From Phaeacidiphilus oryzae TH49 (GTDB lineage Bacteria > Actinomycetota > Actinomycetes > Streptomycetales > Streptomycetaceae): 64,000 nt of DNA. The notes below the pieces were generated by a model. The model worked only from the letters and a program-made list of their open reading frames with translations. It did no database searches and was not told where the DNA came from. The position numbers and the translations under genes are program-made. Each line of letters begins with the position of its first letter. The stretch's first letter is position 1. Where the stretch lies: assembly GCF_000744815.1 (NCBI RefSeq), contig NZ_JQMQ01000004.1, positions 744,001 to 808,000 of the forward strand, in the 5' to 3' direction. Of the stretch, positions 56,561-64,000 are shown piece after piece.

Positions 56561-57804
56561 ATGGCACCACAGCGAAGAGCAGTGCACCGCCGCCGCACCG
56601 CGGCACTCGCGGCGGCCGCGGCCCTGGCCGCCCCGCTCGCCCTCACCGCCTGCGGCACGGGAGCGGGCGGCCACTCCACGGGAAAGGTCACCAGCCTCTC
56701 TGTCGAGGACTACTACAACAACGAGCCGGACAACACCTTCTACCAGCAGGCCGTCACCGCCTGCGGAAAGCAGCAGGGCGTCACCGTCAAGCGCACCGCC
56801 GTGCCGGGTGCGAACCTCATCGCCAAGGTGCTGCAGCAGGCCTCCTCCCACACGCTGCCGGACGTGCTGATGCTCGACAACCCCGACCTGCAGCAGATCG
56901 CGGACACCGGGGCACTGACCCCGCTGAGCGGCTACGGCATCACCGGCGCCGGCTACGCGAAGGGCGTCCTGGACGCCTCCACCTACCACGGCAAGCTGTA
57001 CGGGCTGCAGCCGGTCACCAACACCATCGCGCTCTACTACAACAAGGACATGCTGGCCGCCGCCGGCCTCAAACCGCCGACGACCTGGGCCGAACTCAAG
57101 ACGGACGCCGCGAAGCTGACCAAGGGCGACCGGTACGGACTGGCCTTCTCGGGGATCAACACCTACGAGGGCACCTGGCAGTTCCTCCCCTTCATGTGGT
57201 CCAACGGCGGGGACGAGAAGGACATCGCCACCCCGCAGACCGCCCAGGCACTGCAGCTGTGGGTGGACCTGGTGAAGTCCGGCTCCTCGTCCAAGTCGGT
57301 GGTCACCTGGGCGCAGGCGGACGTCAACGACCAGTTCAAGGCGGGCAAGGCGGCCATGATGATCAACGGCCCCTGGCAGAACCCCATCCTGGACGCGACC
57401 CGCGGACTGCACTACGGCATCGCCCGCTGCCCGCGCCCGCCCCCGGCGGCCGGGTCGTCTCGCCGCTCGGCGGGGAGACCTGGACCGTGCCGCAGACCGG
57501 CGACACCGCCCGCGAGGCCGCCGCCGCCAAGCTGGTGCAGTGCCTCAACTCGCCCGCCGAGCAGCTGAAGATGGCCGAGGAGCGGGACACCGTCCCCACC
57601 AGGACCGACGTCGCCGCGCAGTTCGCCCGGCAGACCCCGGCCATGCGGACCTTCGTGGAGATGCTGCCCTCCTTGCGGGCGCGCACCGGGGAGCTCGGCC
57701 CCAAGTGGCCGGCCACCGCCACCCAGATCTACAACGCCATCCAGACCGCGCTGACCGGAGGCGGCACTCCGATGGAGGCCCTCAAGCAGGCGAAGCATGG
57801 CTGA
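56561..57804 (+). pseudogene. Sugar ABC transporter solute-binding lipoprotein, frameshifted
   Basis: Would be about 414 aa. Type II signal peptide with lipobox LTAC, Cys31. Family 1 extracellular binding protein features: LYGLQPVTNTIALYYNKDMLAAAGL, TTWAELKTDAAKLTKG and MMINGPWQNP. At about 57423-57425 one C is missing from a C run: the frame goes LHYGIA then RCPRPPPAA, whereas the next frame continues PAPAPGGRVVSPLGGETWTVP and runs to 57804. Either a true mutation that disables uptake or a sequencing error. The first permease gene starts 8 nt before its end. Confidence 0.85.
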
Positions 57805-58750
57805 GGCCGGGACCTCCCCCGGCATCCTCGGGGGGACGACCAGCAGGCGCGCCGGAGCCTGGAGCCCGCGGGCGCGCATCAGGTACCTGGAGACCGGTTT
57901 CCTGTTGCCCGCAGTGCTGTACCTGCTGCTGTTCTTCGGGTACCCGGTGGTCAAGAACGTGCTCACCGGCTTCCAGCGGTACACCACCAAGACCTTCTAC
58001 ACCGGCCAGGCGCCCTGGACGGGGGTGGCGAACTACTCGGCGGTGCTGGGCTCTTCGGTGTTCGGCCGGGTGCTGCTGAACACCCTGCTGTTCACGGCGG
58101 GCTCGCTGGCCGGGCAGTTCCTGCTCGGCCTGGCGCTGGCGGTGTTCTTCCGGCGGCGGTTCCCGCTCAGCGGGCTGCTGCGCTCGCTGCTCCTGCTGCC
58201 CTGGCTGATCCCGCTGATCGCCTCCTCGGCGGTGTGGCGGTGGATCCTGGACGAGGACAACGGCGCCCTCAACCGGGCCCTTGCCGGACTACACCTGAGC
58301 GCCGCCCACCCGGGCTGGCTGACCAGCCCGTCGCTGGCACTGGTCGCGGTGGTCGGGGTGAACATCTGGATCGGCATCCCGTTCAACACCACCATCCTCT
58401 ACGGCGGCCTCCAGGAGATCCCCGAGGAGTTGTACGAGGCGGCGGCGCTGGACGGCGCGACCGGCTGGCGCGCCTTCCGGCACGTCACCTGGCCGCTGCT
58501 GCGCCCGGTGGTCACCGTGGTGCTGGTGCTCGGCAGCGTCTACACCCTCAAGGTGCTCGACATCATCCTGGGCCTCACCCACGGCGGCCCCGCCAACGCC
58601 ACGCAGACCTTGGCCACCCAGGCCTACAACCTGAGCTTCCAGCAGTTCGACTTCGGGCAGGGAGCCGCACTCGGCAACCTCCTGCTCCTCCTCTCGCTGC
58701 TGTTCGCGATCCTCTACCTGCGCGCCAGCCGGCGTGCGGCGAGCGAGTGA
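57797..58750 (+). CDS. Sugar ABC transporter permease (MalF/UgpA type)
   Basis: 317 aa with six membrane helices. Carries the inner-membrane EAA loop EELYEAAALDGATGWRAFRHVTWPLLRP, which contacts the ATPase. N-terminal hydrophobic segment LPAVLYLLLFFGYPVVKNVL is typical for this type. No ATP-binding gene is in the operon, as usual in Streptomyces where a shared MsiK serves many sugar transporters. Overlaps the binding-protein gene by 8 nt. Confidence 0.92.
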   Translation: MAEAGTSPGILGGTTSRRAGAWSPRARIRYLETGFLLPAVLYLLLFFGYPVVKNVLTGFQRYTTKTFYTGQAPWTGVANYSAVLGSSVFGRVLLNTLLFTAGSLAGQFLLGLALAVFFRRRFPLSGLLRSLLLLPWLIPLIASSAVWRWILDEDNGALNRALAGLHLSAAHPGWLTSPSLALVAVVGVNIWIGIPFNTTILYGGLQEIPEELYEAAALDGATGWRAFRHVTWPLLRPVVTVVLVLGSVYTLKVLDIILGLTHGGPANATQTLATQAYNLSFQQFDFGQGAALGNLLLLLSLLFAILYLRASRRAASE

Positions 58751-58760
58751 GGTGCCCGCC

Positions 58761-59615
58761 ATGACCATCAGCGCCACGCCGATCAGCGCCACCACCGCGC
58801 GCCGCCCCGCCGTCCGGCGCGGCTGGCGGTACACCGCACTGGGGATCGTGCTGCTCGCGGTACTGCTCTTCCCGCTGTACTGGATGCTCAACGTCTCGCT
58901 GCAGCCCAGCGGTTCGGCCGTCGGCACGCCGTGGATCCCGCTGCACCCGAGCTTCGGCGGCTACGCCAGGGCGCTGAGTCAGCAGGGCGGGCACCTGCTG
59001 ATCAGCCTGGTGATCGCGCTGGGCAGCGTACTGCTGAGCCTGGCGGTGGCCGCGCCCGCGGCGTACGCGCTGGCTCAGTTCCGGTTCCGCTGGGCATCGG
59101 CGGTGCTCTTCGGCATCCTGATCAGCCAGATGGTCCCGGGCATCGTGGTGGCCAACGCCCTGTACAGCGCATACAACGACCTGCGGCTGCTCAACTCGGT
59201 GATCGGACTGATCCTGGCCGACTCGGGGCTCGGCATCCCCTTCGCGATCCTGGTGATGCGGGCCTTCATGGGACGCCTGCCGGCCTCGGTGGTGGAGGCC
59301 GCCCAGGTGGACGGAGCCGGGCCGATCCGGGCCTTCTGCTCGGTGGTGCTGCCGATGAGCCGCAATGCGCTGATCACGGCGGGTCTCTTCACCTTCCTCT
59401 TCGCCTGGGGGGACTTCCTGTTCGCCCTGACCCTGACCACGACCGACGCCGTGCGTCCGGTGACGCTCGGCATCTACCAGTACATCGGCTCGTATGTGAA
59501 CGACTGGAGCACGGTGATGGCGACGGCGGTGCTGGCCTCGATACCGGCCGTGCTGCTGCTGGTGATCGCGCAGCGCTATGTCGCCGCGGGGATCTCCGGA
59601 GGGGCCGTCAAGTAG
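58761..59615 (+). CDS. Sugar ABC transporter permease (MalG/UgpE type)
   Basis: 284 aa with six helices; [12 protein letters not shown] after helix 1 and the EAA loop [29 protein letters not shown] 58761 is preferred over the upstream GTG at 58734, which would overlap the previous gene; GAGG is found 9 nt before it. Pairs with the MalF-type permease. Confidence 0.92.
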   Translation: MTISATPISATTARRPAVRRGWRYTALGIVLLAVLLFPLYWMLNVSLQPSGSAVGTPWIPLHPSFGGYARALSQQGGHLLISLVIALGSVLLSLAVAAPAAYALAQFRFRWASAVLFGILISQMVPGIVVANALYSAYNDLRLLNSVIGLILADSGLGIPFAILVMRAFMGRLPASVVEAAQVDGAGPIRAFCSVVLPMSRNALITAGLFTFLFAWGDFLFALTLTTTDAVRPVTLGIYQYIGSYVNDWSTVMATAVLASIPAVLLLVIAQRYVAAGISGGAVK

Positions 59616-59662
59616 CCCGGGGACACGTCGAGAAGACCCACGAGGAAAGGCAGGCAACCCCT

Positions 59663-60484
59663 GTGAGCGAGTTCGCCAGTGAGCGCGCACAGCGTCCCAT
59701 CCGGGTCACCGTATGGGGGGAGAACCGGCACGAGCAGCTCGAGGAGAAGGTCGCGAAGATCTACCCGCACGGGATGCACGCCGCCGTCGCGGAGGGCATC
59801 ACCGAGAACCTCGGCCGGGGTGCGCGGGTGCGCACCGCCACCCTGGACGACCCCGAACACGGCCTCACCGAGGAGGTGCTGGCCGAAACCGACGTGCTCA
59901 CCTGGTGGGGGCATGCCGCGCACGCCGAGGTCGCGGATGAGGTGGTGGAGCGGGTGCACCGGCACGTACTGGAGGGGCTGGGCCTGGTCGTGCTGCACTC
60001 CGGGCACTGGTCGAAGCTGTTCATGAAGCTGATGGGCACCACCTGCACGCTCCGCTGGCGCAGCGAGCACGACCGCGAGCTGGTGTGGACGGTCGACCCC
60101 ACCCACCCCATCGCGCGCGGCATCCCGCATCCGATGATCATCGAGGAGGACGAGATGTACGGGGAGTTCTTCGACATCCCCGCCCCCGACGAGCTGGTCT
60201 TCCTGTCCACCTTCTCTGGCGGCGAGGTCTTCCGCAGTGGCTGCTGCTTCCGGCGCGGGCACGGGAAGATCTTCTACTTCCGCCCCGGCGACCAGGACTA
60301 CCCGACCTACCACCACGAGGGCGTCCGCAGGGTCATCGCCAACGCGGTGGAGTGGGCCAAGACCGATCGCCCGGAGCGCACCCTGCCGACCCTGCTCCGC
60401 TACGAGACCGGGGACTTCTACCGCGGGCGCGGCTACACCGGGCCGATGGACAACCAGGCCGCGGCGCAGGGACCGCAGGCGTGA
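59663..60484 (+). CDS. ThuA-like (trehalose utilization) domain protein
   Basis: 273 aa from GTG. Matches the ThuA family, a glutamine-amidotransferase-like flavodoxin fold: [64 protein letters not shown] and [25 protein letters not shown]. In rhizobia ThuA with ThuB works on keto-sugars from trehalose and related disaccharides. Followed directly by a Gfo/Idh/MocA dehydrogenase, the same pairing as ThuA-ThuB. AGGAAAGG lies upstream. Confidence 0.88.
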   Translation: MSEFASERAQRPIRVTVWGENRHEQLEEKVAKIYPHGMHAAVAEGITENLGRGARVRTATLDDPEHGLTEEVLAETDVLTWWGHAAHAEVADEVVERVHRHVLEGLGLVVLHSGHWSKLFMKLMGTTCTLRWRSEHDRELVWTVDPTHPIARGIPHPMIIEEDEMYGEFFDIPAPDELVFLSTFSGGEVFRSGCCFRRGHGKIFYFRPGDQDYPTYHHEGVRRVIANAVEWAKTDRPERTLPTLLRYETGDFYRGRGYTGPMDNQAAAQGPQA

Positions 60485-61704
60485 GCGGGGCCCCGACGGA
60501 GGCCGCGACAGAGGCTCCGAGGAAGGCCCCGGTCGTGGCCCCGGTGCGGGTGCTCTGCGTGGGCGCCGGGGCGATGGGGCGGGCGTGGCTCAGGGTGCTC
60601 CAGGACTCAGCGGAGGCCGAACTCGTCGGCGTGGTGGACCTGGACCCGGCGGTCGCACGCGAAGCGGTCGTCGGGCTCGGCAGGCCCGGACTCCCGTTCG
60701 GGACCGACCTGCTGGCGCTCGCCGCGGACACCGGCGCCGAGGCGGTGGTGGATGTGACCGTTCCGGCCGCCCACCACCCGGTGACCACCGCGGCGCTCTT
60801 CGCGGGCCTGCCCGTGCTCGGCGAGAAGCCGGCCGCGCAGACCCTGGCCCAGGCGCTGTCGCTGGCCGCCACCGCCGAGGTGACCGGCGAGCTGTTCATG
60901 GTCAGCCAGTCGCGGCGCTGGAACCCCCAGGTCTTCGCGCTCCGGGCGATGGCCCGTGAGCTGGGAACGATCGGCACGATGAGCCACGAGTTCTTCCGCG
61001 CGCCGAGGTTCGGCGGCTTCCGCGACCGGATGGCGCACCCGCTGCTGGTGGATATGGCCATCCACCCCTTCGACACCGCCCGCTTCCTGCTGGACGCGGA
61101 GCCGGTCGCCGTCAACTGCCAGGAGTGGAACCCCTCCTGGAGCTGGTACGCGGGGGCCGCCTCGGCCTCGGCGCTGTTCGAGATGGAGGGCGGCGCCCGG
61201 TTCGCCTACAACGGCAGCTGGTGCGCGCCCGGCGCCGAGACCTCGTGGAACGGCGAGTGGAGGATCAGTGGCGAGCGGGGCAGCGCCCGCTGGGACGGTG
61301 AGCGGGAGCCCGAACTGCGGGCGGAGCCGGCCGAGCCGGCGTCCGGCCACTCGCCGTACCCGGTCGCCGCGGGAGGCCTCGCCGGGGCCCTTGAGGCGTT
61401 CTGCGGGGCACTGCGGGCAGGCGGGGGCGCGGGCGGCGGCGGGCGGCAGGTCGGCATCCGCCCCATGGGCGAGGTGCACGAGAACGCCATGAGCCTCGCC
61501 ATGGTCGAGGCCGCGGTGGAGTCTGCGGCGAACGGCGGCCGAAGGGTGCTGCTGGACGCCGTGCTCGAGCACGCACACGCCTCCGCCCTGAGCGCCGAGT
61601 CCCACCCCGCCGTGCGCGAGGCGCTCAAGTCCTGGCCCACCACCCTCGCAGCGCTGGCGCCCCGGGCCGGCGCGCCGCGCGGCGGTGTCGGCGGTAGCCC
61701 CTAG
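60481..61704 (+). CDS. Gfo/Idh/MocA family oxidoreductase
   Basis: 407 aa from GTG, 4-nt overlap (GTGA) with the ThuA-like gene. Rossmann motif [17 protein letters not shown], the catalytic lysine motif LGEKPAAQT, and [13 protein letters not shown] with the usual His. An Ala/Thr/Pro leader ([13 protein letters not shown]) and a Gly/Ala-rich linker (GAGGGG) are simple repeats. Probably an NAD-dependent sugar dehydrogenase acting at carbon 3, as in ThuB. Last gene of the operon. Confidence 0.9.
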   Translation: MSGAPTEAATEAPRKAPVVAPVRVLCVGAGAMGRAWLRVLQDSAEAELVGVVDLDPAVAREAVVGLGRPGLPFGTDLLALAADTGAEAVVDVTVPAAHHPVTTAALFAGLPVLGEKPAAQTLAQALSLAATAEVTGELFMVSQSRRWNPQVFALRAMARELGTIGTMSHEFFRAPRFGGFRDRMAHPLLVDMAIHPFDTARFLLDAEPVAVNCQEWNPSWSWYAGAASASALFEMEGGARFAYNGSWCAPGAETSWNGEWRISGERGSARWDGEREPELRAEPAEPASGHSPYPVAAGGLAGALEAFCGALRAGGGAGGGGRQVGIRPMGEVHENAMSLAMVEAAVESAANGGRRVLLDAVLEHAHASALSAESHPAVREALKSWPTTLAALAPRAGAPRGGVGGSP

Positions 61705-61827
61705 ACGTCGACGATCCAGCTGACCGGCCTCCTGCGTTGCCGCAGGCCTCGCCGGGTGCCGCGGCAGGGCCATCGGCTGCTGAAACCCTCCCATGGGTGC
61801 TGACCAGATGTTTCGTTACAGGCGCGT

Positions 61828-61900
61828 GATTACTCCCGGGTCCTGGCGGGCGCGGGCGGTCGGCGAGGCCGACTCGGAGGAGTAATCCAACAGGTGTTGG
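61828..61900. other. Nested inverted repeats in the 61705-61960 gap
   Basis: An outer stem GATTACTCC (61828-61836)/GGAGTAATC (61879-61887) encloses an inner hairpin GTCGGC (61859-61864)/GCCGAC (61868-61873). Immediately after, CCAACA GG TGTTGG (61887-61900) is a perfect palindrome. Together they could be a terminator, a structured RNA or an operator. It does not fold as a tRNA. The rest of the 256-nt gap shows nothing else. Confidence 0.45.
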
Positions 61901-61960
61901 GTATCTCGTCACCGGCTCCGGCCGACTGATGCCGGGTGTCCAGTCAGGCCGCAACCGCTT

Positions 61961-62992
61961 CTACAAACCCCCTGAGCGGATCTCGTCTCCCCTGACGCGA
62001 CAGCCTCCGGGTCGGGCTGGGGAGCCTTCCGGGGCGGTGGCGTGGCTGGTTGCCTTCCGGAGGGCGGGGATGAGGTCTGCGATCTGTTCGAGTTGGTCGC
62101 GTTGGGAGGGGAGGTCCAGGGCGCCGAGTCGGGCGACGACGTGTTGGACGCCGGCAGCGGCGTACCGTTCCAGACGGTGGAGCACGTGGTCGGCGTTGCC
62201 GGTGGCCACGGCCTGGATCCTCTCCAGCTCCTCCAGGGGCATGCCGTAGGTGGCGCGGGCGTAGGCGTCCAGTGCCCGGCGCCCACTCTCGGGCCGGTCG
62301 TCGATCCGGACCGTGATGAACAGCGCGGGGGTGATGTCCTGGGCCGCGCGCCCGGCGTCGGCCGCGGCCTGGCGGACCTGGCGGAGGCCGGATGCGTAGT
62401 CCGCGGGGTCGGGCGGGTAGGGCAGCCATCCGTCGTACTTGCGGCCGGTGCGGGCCAGCGCTGCCGGGGTCGCGCCGGCGAGCCAGAGGGGCGGGCCGCC
62501 GGCCTGGAAGGGCCTGGTCGTGGGCGGGATGTCATCGAAGTGGAGGATCTCGCCGTGGAAGGATGCGGCGCCGTTCCACAGGGCCCGCCACAGCGCGACG
62601 GTCTCGTCCAGGCGGGCGAAGCGCCTCTCCCACGGCAGCTCGGACAGCGTGTAGAGGGGCCGCCCGAAGCGGCCGGGGAAGCCGGCGCCGACGGCCACGG
62701 TGAGTCGGCCACCGGACAGCACGTCGATCGACCCGAGCGACTGCGCGGTCTGGACCGGCCGACGCAGGAACGGCATCAGCGCCGCCGTACCCAGTGTCAC
62801 GGTCTGCGTCGTCGGGGCGAGCGCGGCCAGCATGGTGAGCGCTTCGATGCGCGGGCTGATCAGGGAGTCGTTGACGAAGAGCGAGGAGAAGCCCAGGTGT
62901 TCGGCCCGGCGGGCGAAGGCGACCAGCTCGCGGGGGTCGTCGGCCGGGCCCTGCTGGGCGGTTGCGGTCGGAAGCAGTACACCGATGTCCAT
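61961..62992 (-). CDS. LLM-class flavin-dependent oxidoreductase
   Basis: 343 aa luciferase-fold enzyme. Opens MDIGVLLPTATAQQGP, continues ELVAFARRAEHLGFSSLFVNDSL, VTLGTAALMPFLRRPVQTAQSLGSIDVLSGGRLTVAVG (spanning the barrel strands) and later PLWLAGATPAALARTG. Uses FMNH2 or F420; which cannot be told from sequence. A Gly/Arg-rich C-terminal tail of about 25 residues is atypical. Divergent from an MmyB-type regulator that probably controls it. ATG 62992. Confidence 0.87.
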   Translation of the reverse strand: MDIGVLLPTATAQQGPADDPRELVAFARRAEHLGFSSLFVNDSLISPRIEALTMLAALAPTTQTVTLGTAALMPFLRRPVQTAQSLGSIDVLSGGRLTVAVGAGFPGRFGRPLYTLSELPWERRFARLDETVALWRALWNGAASFHGEILHFDDIPPTTRPFQAGGPPLWLAGATPAALARTGRKYDGWLPYPPDPADYASGLRQVRQAAADAGRAAQDITPALFITVRIDDRPESGRRALDAYARATYGMPLEELERIQAVATGNADHVLHRLERYAAAGVQHVVARLGALDLPSQRDQLEQIADLIPALRKATSHATAPEGSPARPGGCRVRGDEIRSGGL

Positions 62993-63027
62993 GGCGGCGA
63001 TGTTCGTGACACGAGCGGGTGGCGGCA

Positions 63028-63043
63028 ATTCCCTGCGGGGAAT
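63028..63043. promoter_or_regulatory. Inverted repeat in the LLM/MmyB gap
   Basis: ATTCCC TGCG GGGAAT has perfect 6-bp arms, located 36 nt from each divergent start codon. Regulators of the MmyB type often bind the shared promoter region of their divergent oxidoreductase gene. Candidate operator. Confidence 0.45.
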
Positions 63044-63078
63044 GGCCCGCGGCCCTCCGCCGCGGCTACAACACTCCT

Positions 63079-63861
63079 GTGGACTTTCCTCGGGCGCTTC
63101 GCGAACGGCGTACCCGCCGGCATCTCAGCCAGCTCGACCTCGCGCTTCGGGCGGGCACCACGCAGCGCCATGTCAGCTTCATCGAATCGGGGAGGTCCGT
63201 CCCCGGCCGGAACATGGTCGTGCGCCTGGCCGAGTCCCTGGAACTGCCCTTGCGGGAGCGCAACGACCTGCTGCTGGCCGCGGGGTACGCACCCGCCTAC
63301 CCCGAGCACGCCCTGGAGGACCCGGTGCTGGCTCCCGTGCGCACGGCGATCGGCCATATCCTCCACGGCCATCTCCCGTACCCGGCGCTGGTGGTGGACC
63401 GCGGCGGTGACCTGATCGCCGCGAACTCCGCATTCGACCTGATCACCGAGGGGGCGGCCGCCGAGCTGGTCGGCCCGGGCACGAACGTCTACCGCCTTGC
63501 GCTGCATCCCGACGGCCTGGCTCCCCGCATCCGCAACCTCGCCGAATGGGCCCGCCACGTCCTGGCCCGGCTGGGCGACCTGGAAGAGCTGCGTACCGAG
63601 CTCGCCGGGTACGTTCCGCAGCTGGAGCCGTCCGCGGGGCTCCTGGGTTTCGCTGTGCCTCTGCGCCTGCTCACCTCCTATGGTGAGCTGCGTCTGATGA
63701 CGACCGTGACCACCTTTGCCACCGCCGTCGATGTCACCCTTGCCGAGCTGAAGCTGGAGGCCTTCCTGCCGGCGGACCCGGCGACGGCCGCGGCCCTGAC
63801 GGCGGCCGCCGGGGCGAGGGGCGCCTGTGCTGCTGCGGATCGGGCCCCGGAGAGCCTGTGA
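63079..63861 (+). CDS. XRE-type regulator with MmyB-like ligand domain
   Basis: 260 aa from GTG 63079. N-terminal helix-turn-helix (RRHLSQLDLALRAGTTQRHVSFIESGRSVPGRNMVVRL, spanning about 15-52) followed by an MmyB-type PAS-like domain (ALVVDRGGDLIAANSAFDLI, ELRTELAGYVPQL, RLMTTVTTFATAVDVTLAELKLEAFLPAD near the C-terminus). That ending is highly typical. These regulators pair with divergent oxidoreductase genes and may bind fatty acids or flavins. An upstream GTG at 63019 would lengthen it by 20 residues. Confidence 0.88.
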   Translation: MDFPRALRERRTRRHLSQLDLALRAGTTQRHVSFIESGRSVPGRNMVVRLAESLELPLRERNDLLLAAGYAPAYPEHALEDPVLAPVRTAIGHILHGHLPYPALVVDRGGDLIAANSAFDLITEGAAAELVGPGTNVYRLALHPDGLAPRIRNLAEWARHVLARLGDLEELRTELAGYVPQLEPSAGLLGFAVPLRLLTSYGELRLMTTVTTFATAVDVTLAELKLEAFLPADPATAAALTAAAGARGACAAADRAPESL

Positions 63862-64000
63862 TCCGCCGCGAGTCGGCCACCCGCAGCAGGGGCTTGGTCC
63901 ACCGGCTTCCGCGCGCGACGTGGTACGTGGGTGCCAGGGCACCGGCCGACAGTCGCTCCACGTGGGATTCCCGGCGGAACGGGTGTTGAACATCGAGGCC
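63862..64000. other. Right-edge sequence without an identifiable gene
   Basis: The final 139 bases after the MmyB-type gene show no complete gene or strong hairpin. Minus-strand frames are open but continue antisense through the MmyB-type gene and look like GC-rich artefacts. The start or end of a neighbouring gene may lie beyond the window. Confidence 0.4.

Noticed and set aside
61828-61900. Possible tRNA-like fold
   Set aside because: No anticodon arm, T-loop or conserved tRNA bases can be placed.
1-64000. Genomic island, prophage or integrative element
   Set aside because: No integrase, transposase, att-like duplication, tRNA or phage gene was found; base composition is even apart from short promoter regions.

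Overview
This is a very GC-rich stretch with strong third-position GC, frequent GTG starts, many 1-8 nt gene overlaps and a dense set of one-gene regulators (TetR, LysR, MarR, GntR, LacI, RpiR, HxlR). It reads as chromosomal DNA of a soil actinomycete, most likely Streptomyces or Kitasatospora. That assignment rests on style and protein similarity, not on a marker gene. I see no tRNA, rRNA, CRISPR array, transposase, phage gene or PKS/NRPS core. It is an accessory, nutrient-scavenging region made of regulator-target modules.

Layout. (1) 1-7.9 kb: TetR, DoxX/HxlR pair, S9 peptidase, a 52-residue hydrophobic protein, an FMN/3Fe-4S glutamate-synthase-like protein, and a MEDS/ATPase regulator. 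(2) 7.3-13.4 kb: TetR with two SDR dehydrogenases, a NarL/DesK two-component pair with a membrane protein, and a chloroperoxidase-like hydrolase. (3) 13.6-18.5 kb: RpiR with an EamA permease and a ketopantoate-reductase-like enzyme; TetR with an SRPBCC protein across a striking AT-rich operator; a cytochrome b561-like membrane protein. (4) 18.6-29.9 kb: an OmpR two-component pair, a FadR-type GntR regulator, and a catabolic operon: AtuA-like DUF1446, DUF4387, HyuB, HyuA, RraA and an MFS carrier, closed by a 15-bp hairpin. One operator-like motif occurs in front of the response regulator, the GntR gene and the operon. (5) 29.9-41.9 kb: membrane, DoxX, cupin, LysR, MarR and flavin-reductase genes; a decayed composite of a hydroxybenzoate-decarboxylase-like gene and an intradiol dioxygenase; an extradiol dioxygenase; and two TetR-hydrolase modules with clear repeated operators.

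(6) 41.9-48.4 kb: an RpiR-led operon whose last five genes start at the stop codon of the gene before (NodB-like amidohydrolase, MFS, SDR, ketopantoate-reductase-like, M20 peptidase). It looks like uptake and stepwise hydrolysis/oxidation of an amide or imide. The M20 start region is triplicated. (7) 48.4-55.2 kb: an organosulfur-scavenging operon (sfnG, a DszC-like monooxygenase, ssuE, an SfnB-type gene, ssuD). It is preceded by a 27-residue cysteine leader peptide, probably an attenuator, and faces a LysR gene. (8) 55.4-61.7 kb: a LacI-controlled sugar ABC operon with ThuA-like and Gfo/Idh/MocA enzymes; its solute-binding gene carries a frameshift. (9) 61.7-64 kb: structured intergenic DNA, an LLM flavin/F420 oxidoreductase and a divergent MmyB-type regulator.

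The strongest candidates for something new are the AtuA/DUF4387/Hyu/RraA pathway with its shared GntR-type operator, the NodB-MFS-SDR-KPR-M20 pathway, and the cysteine leader governing sulfone use.
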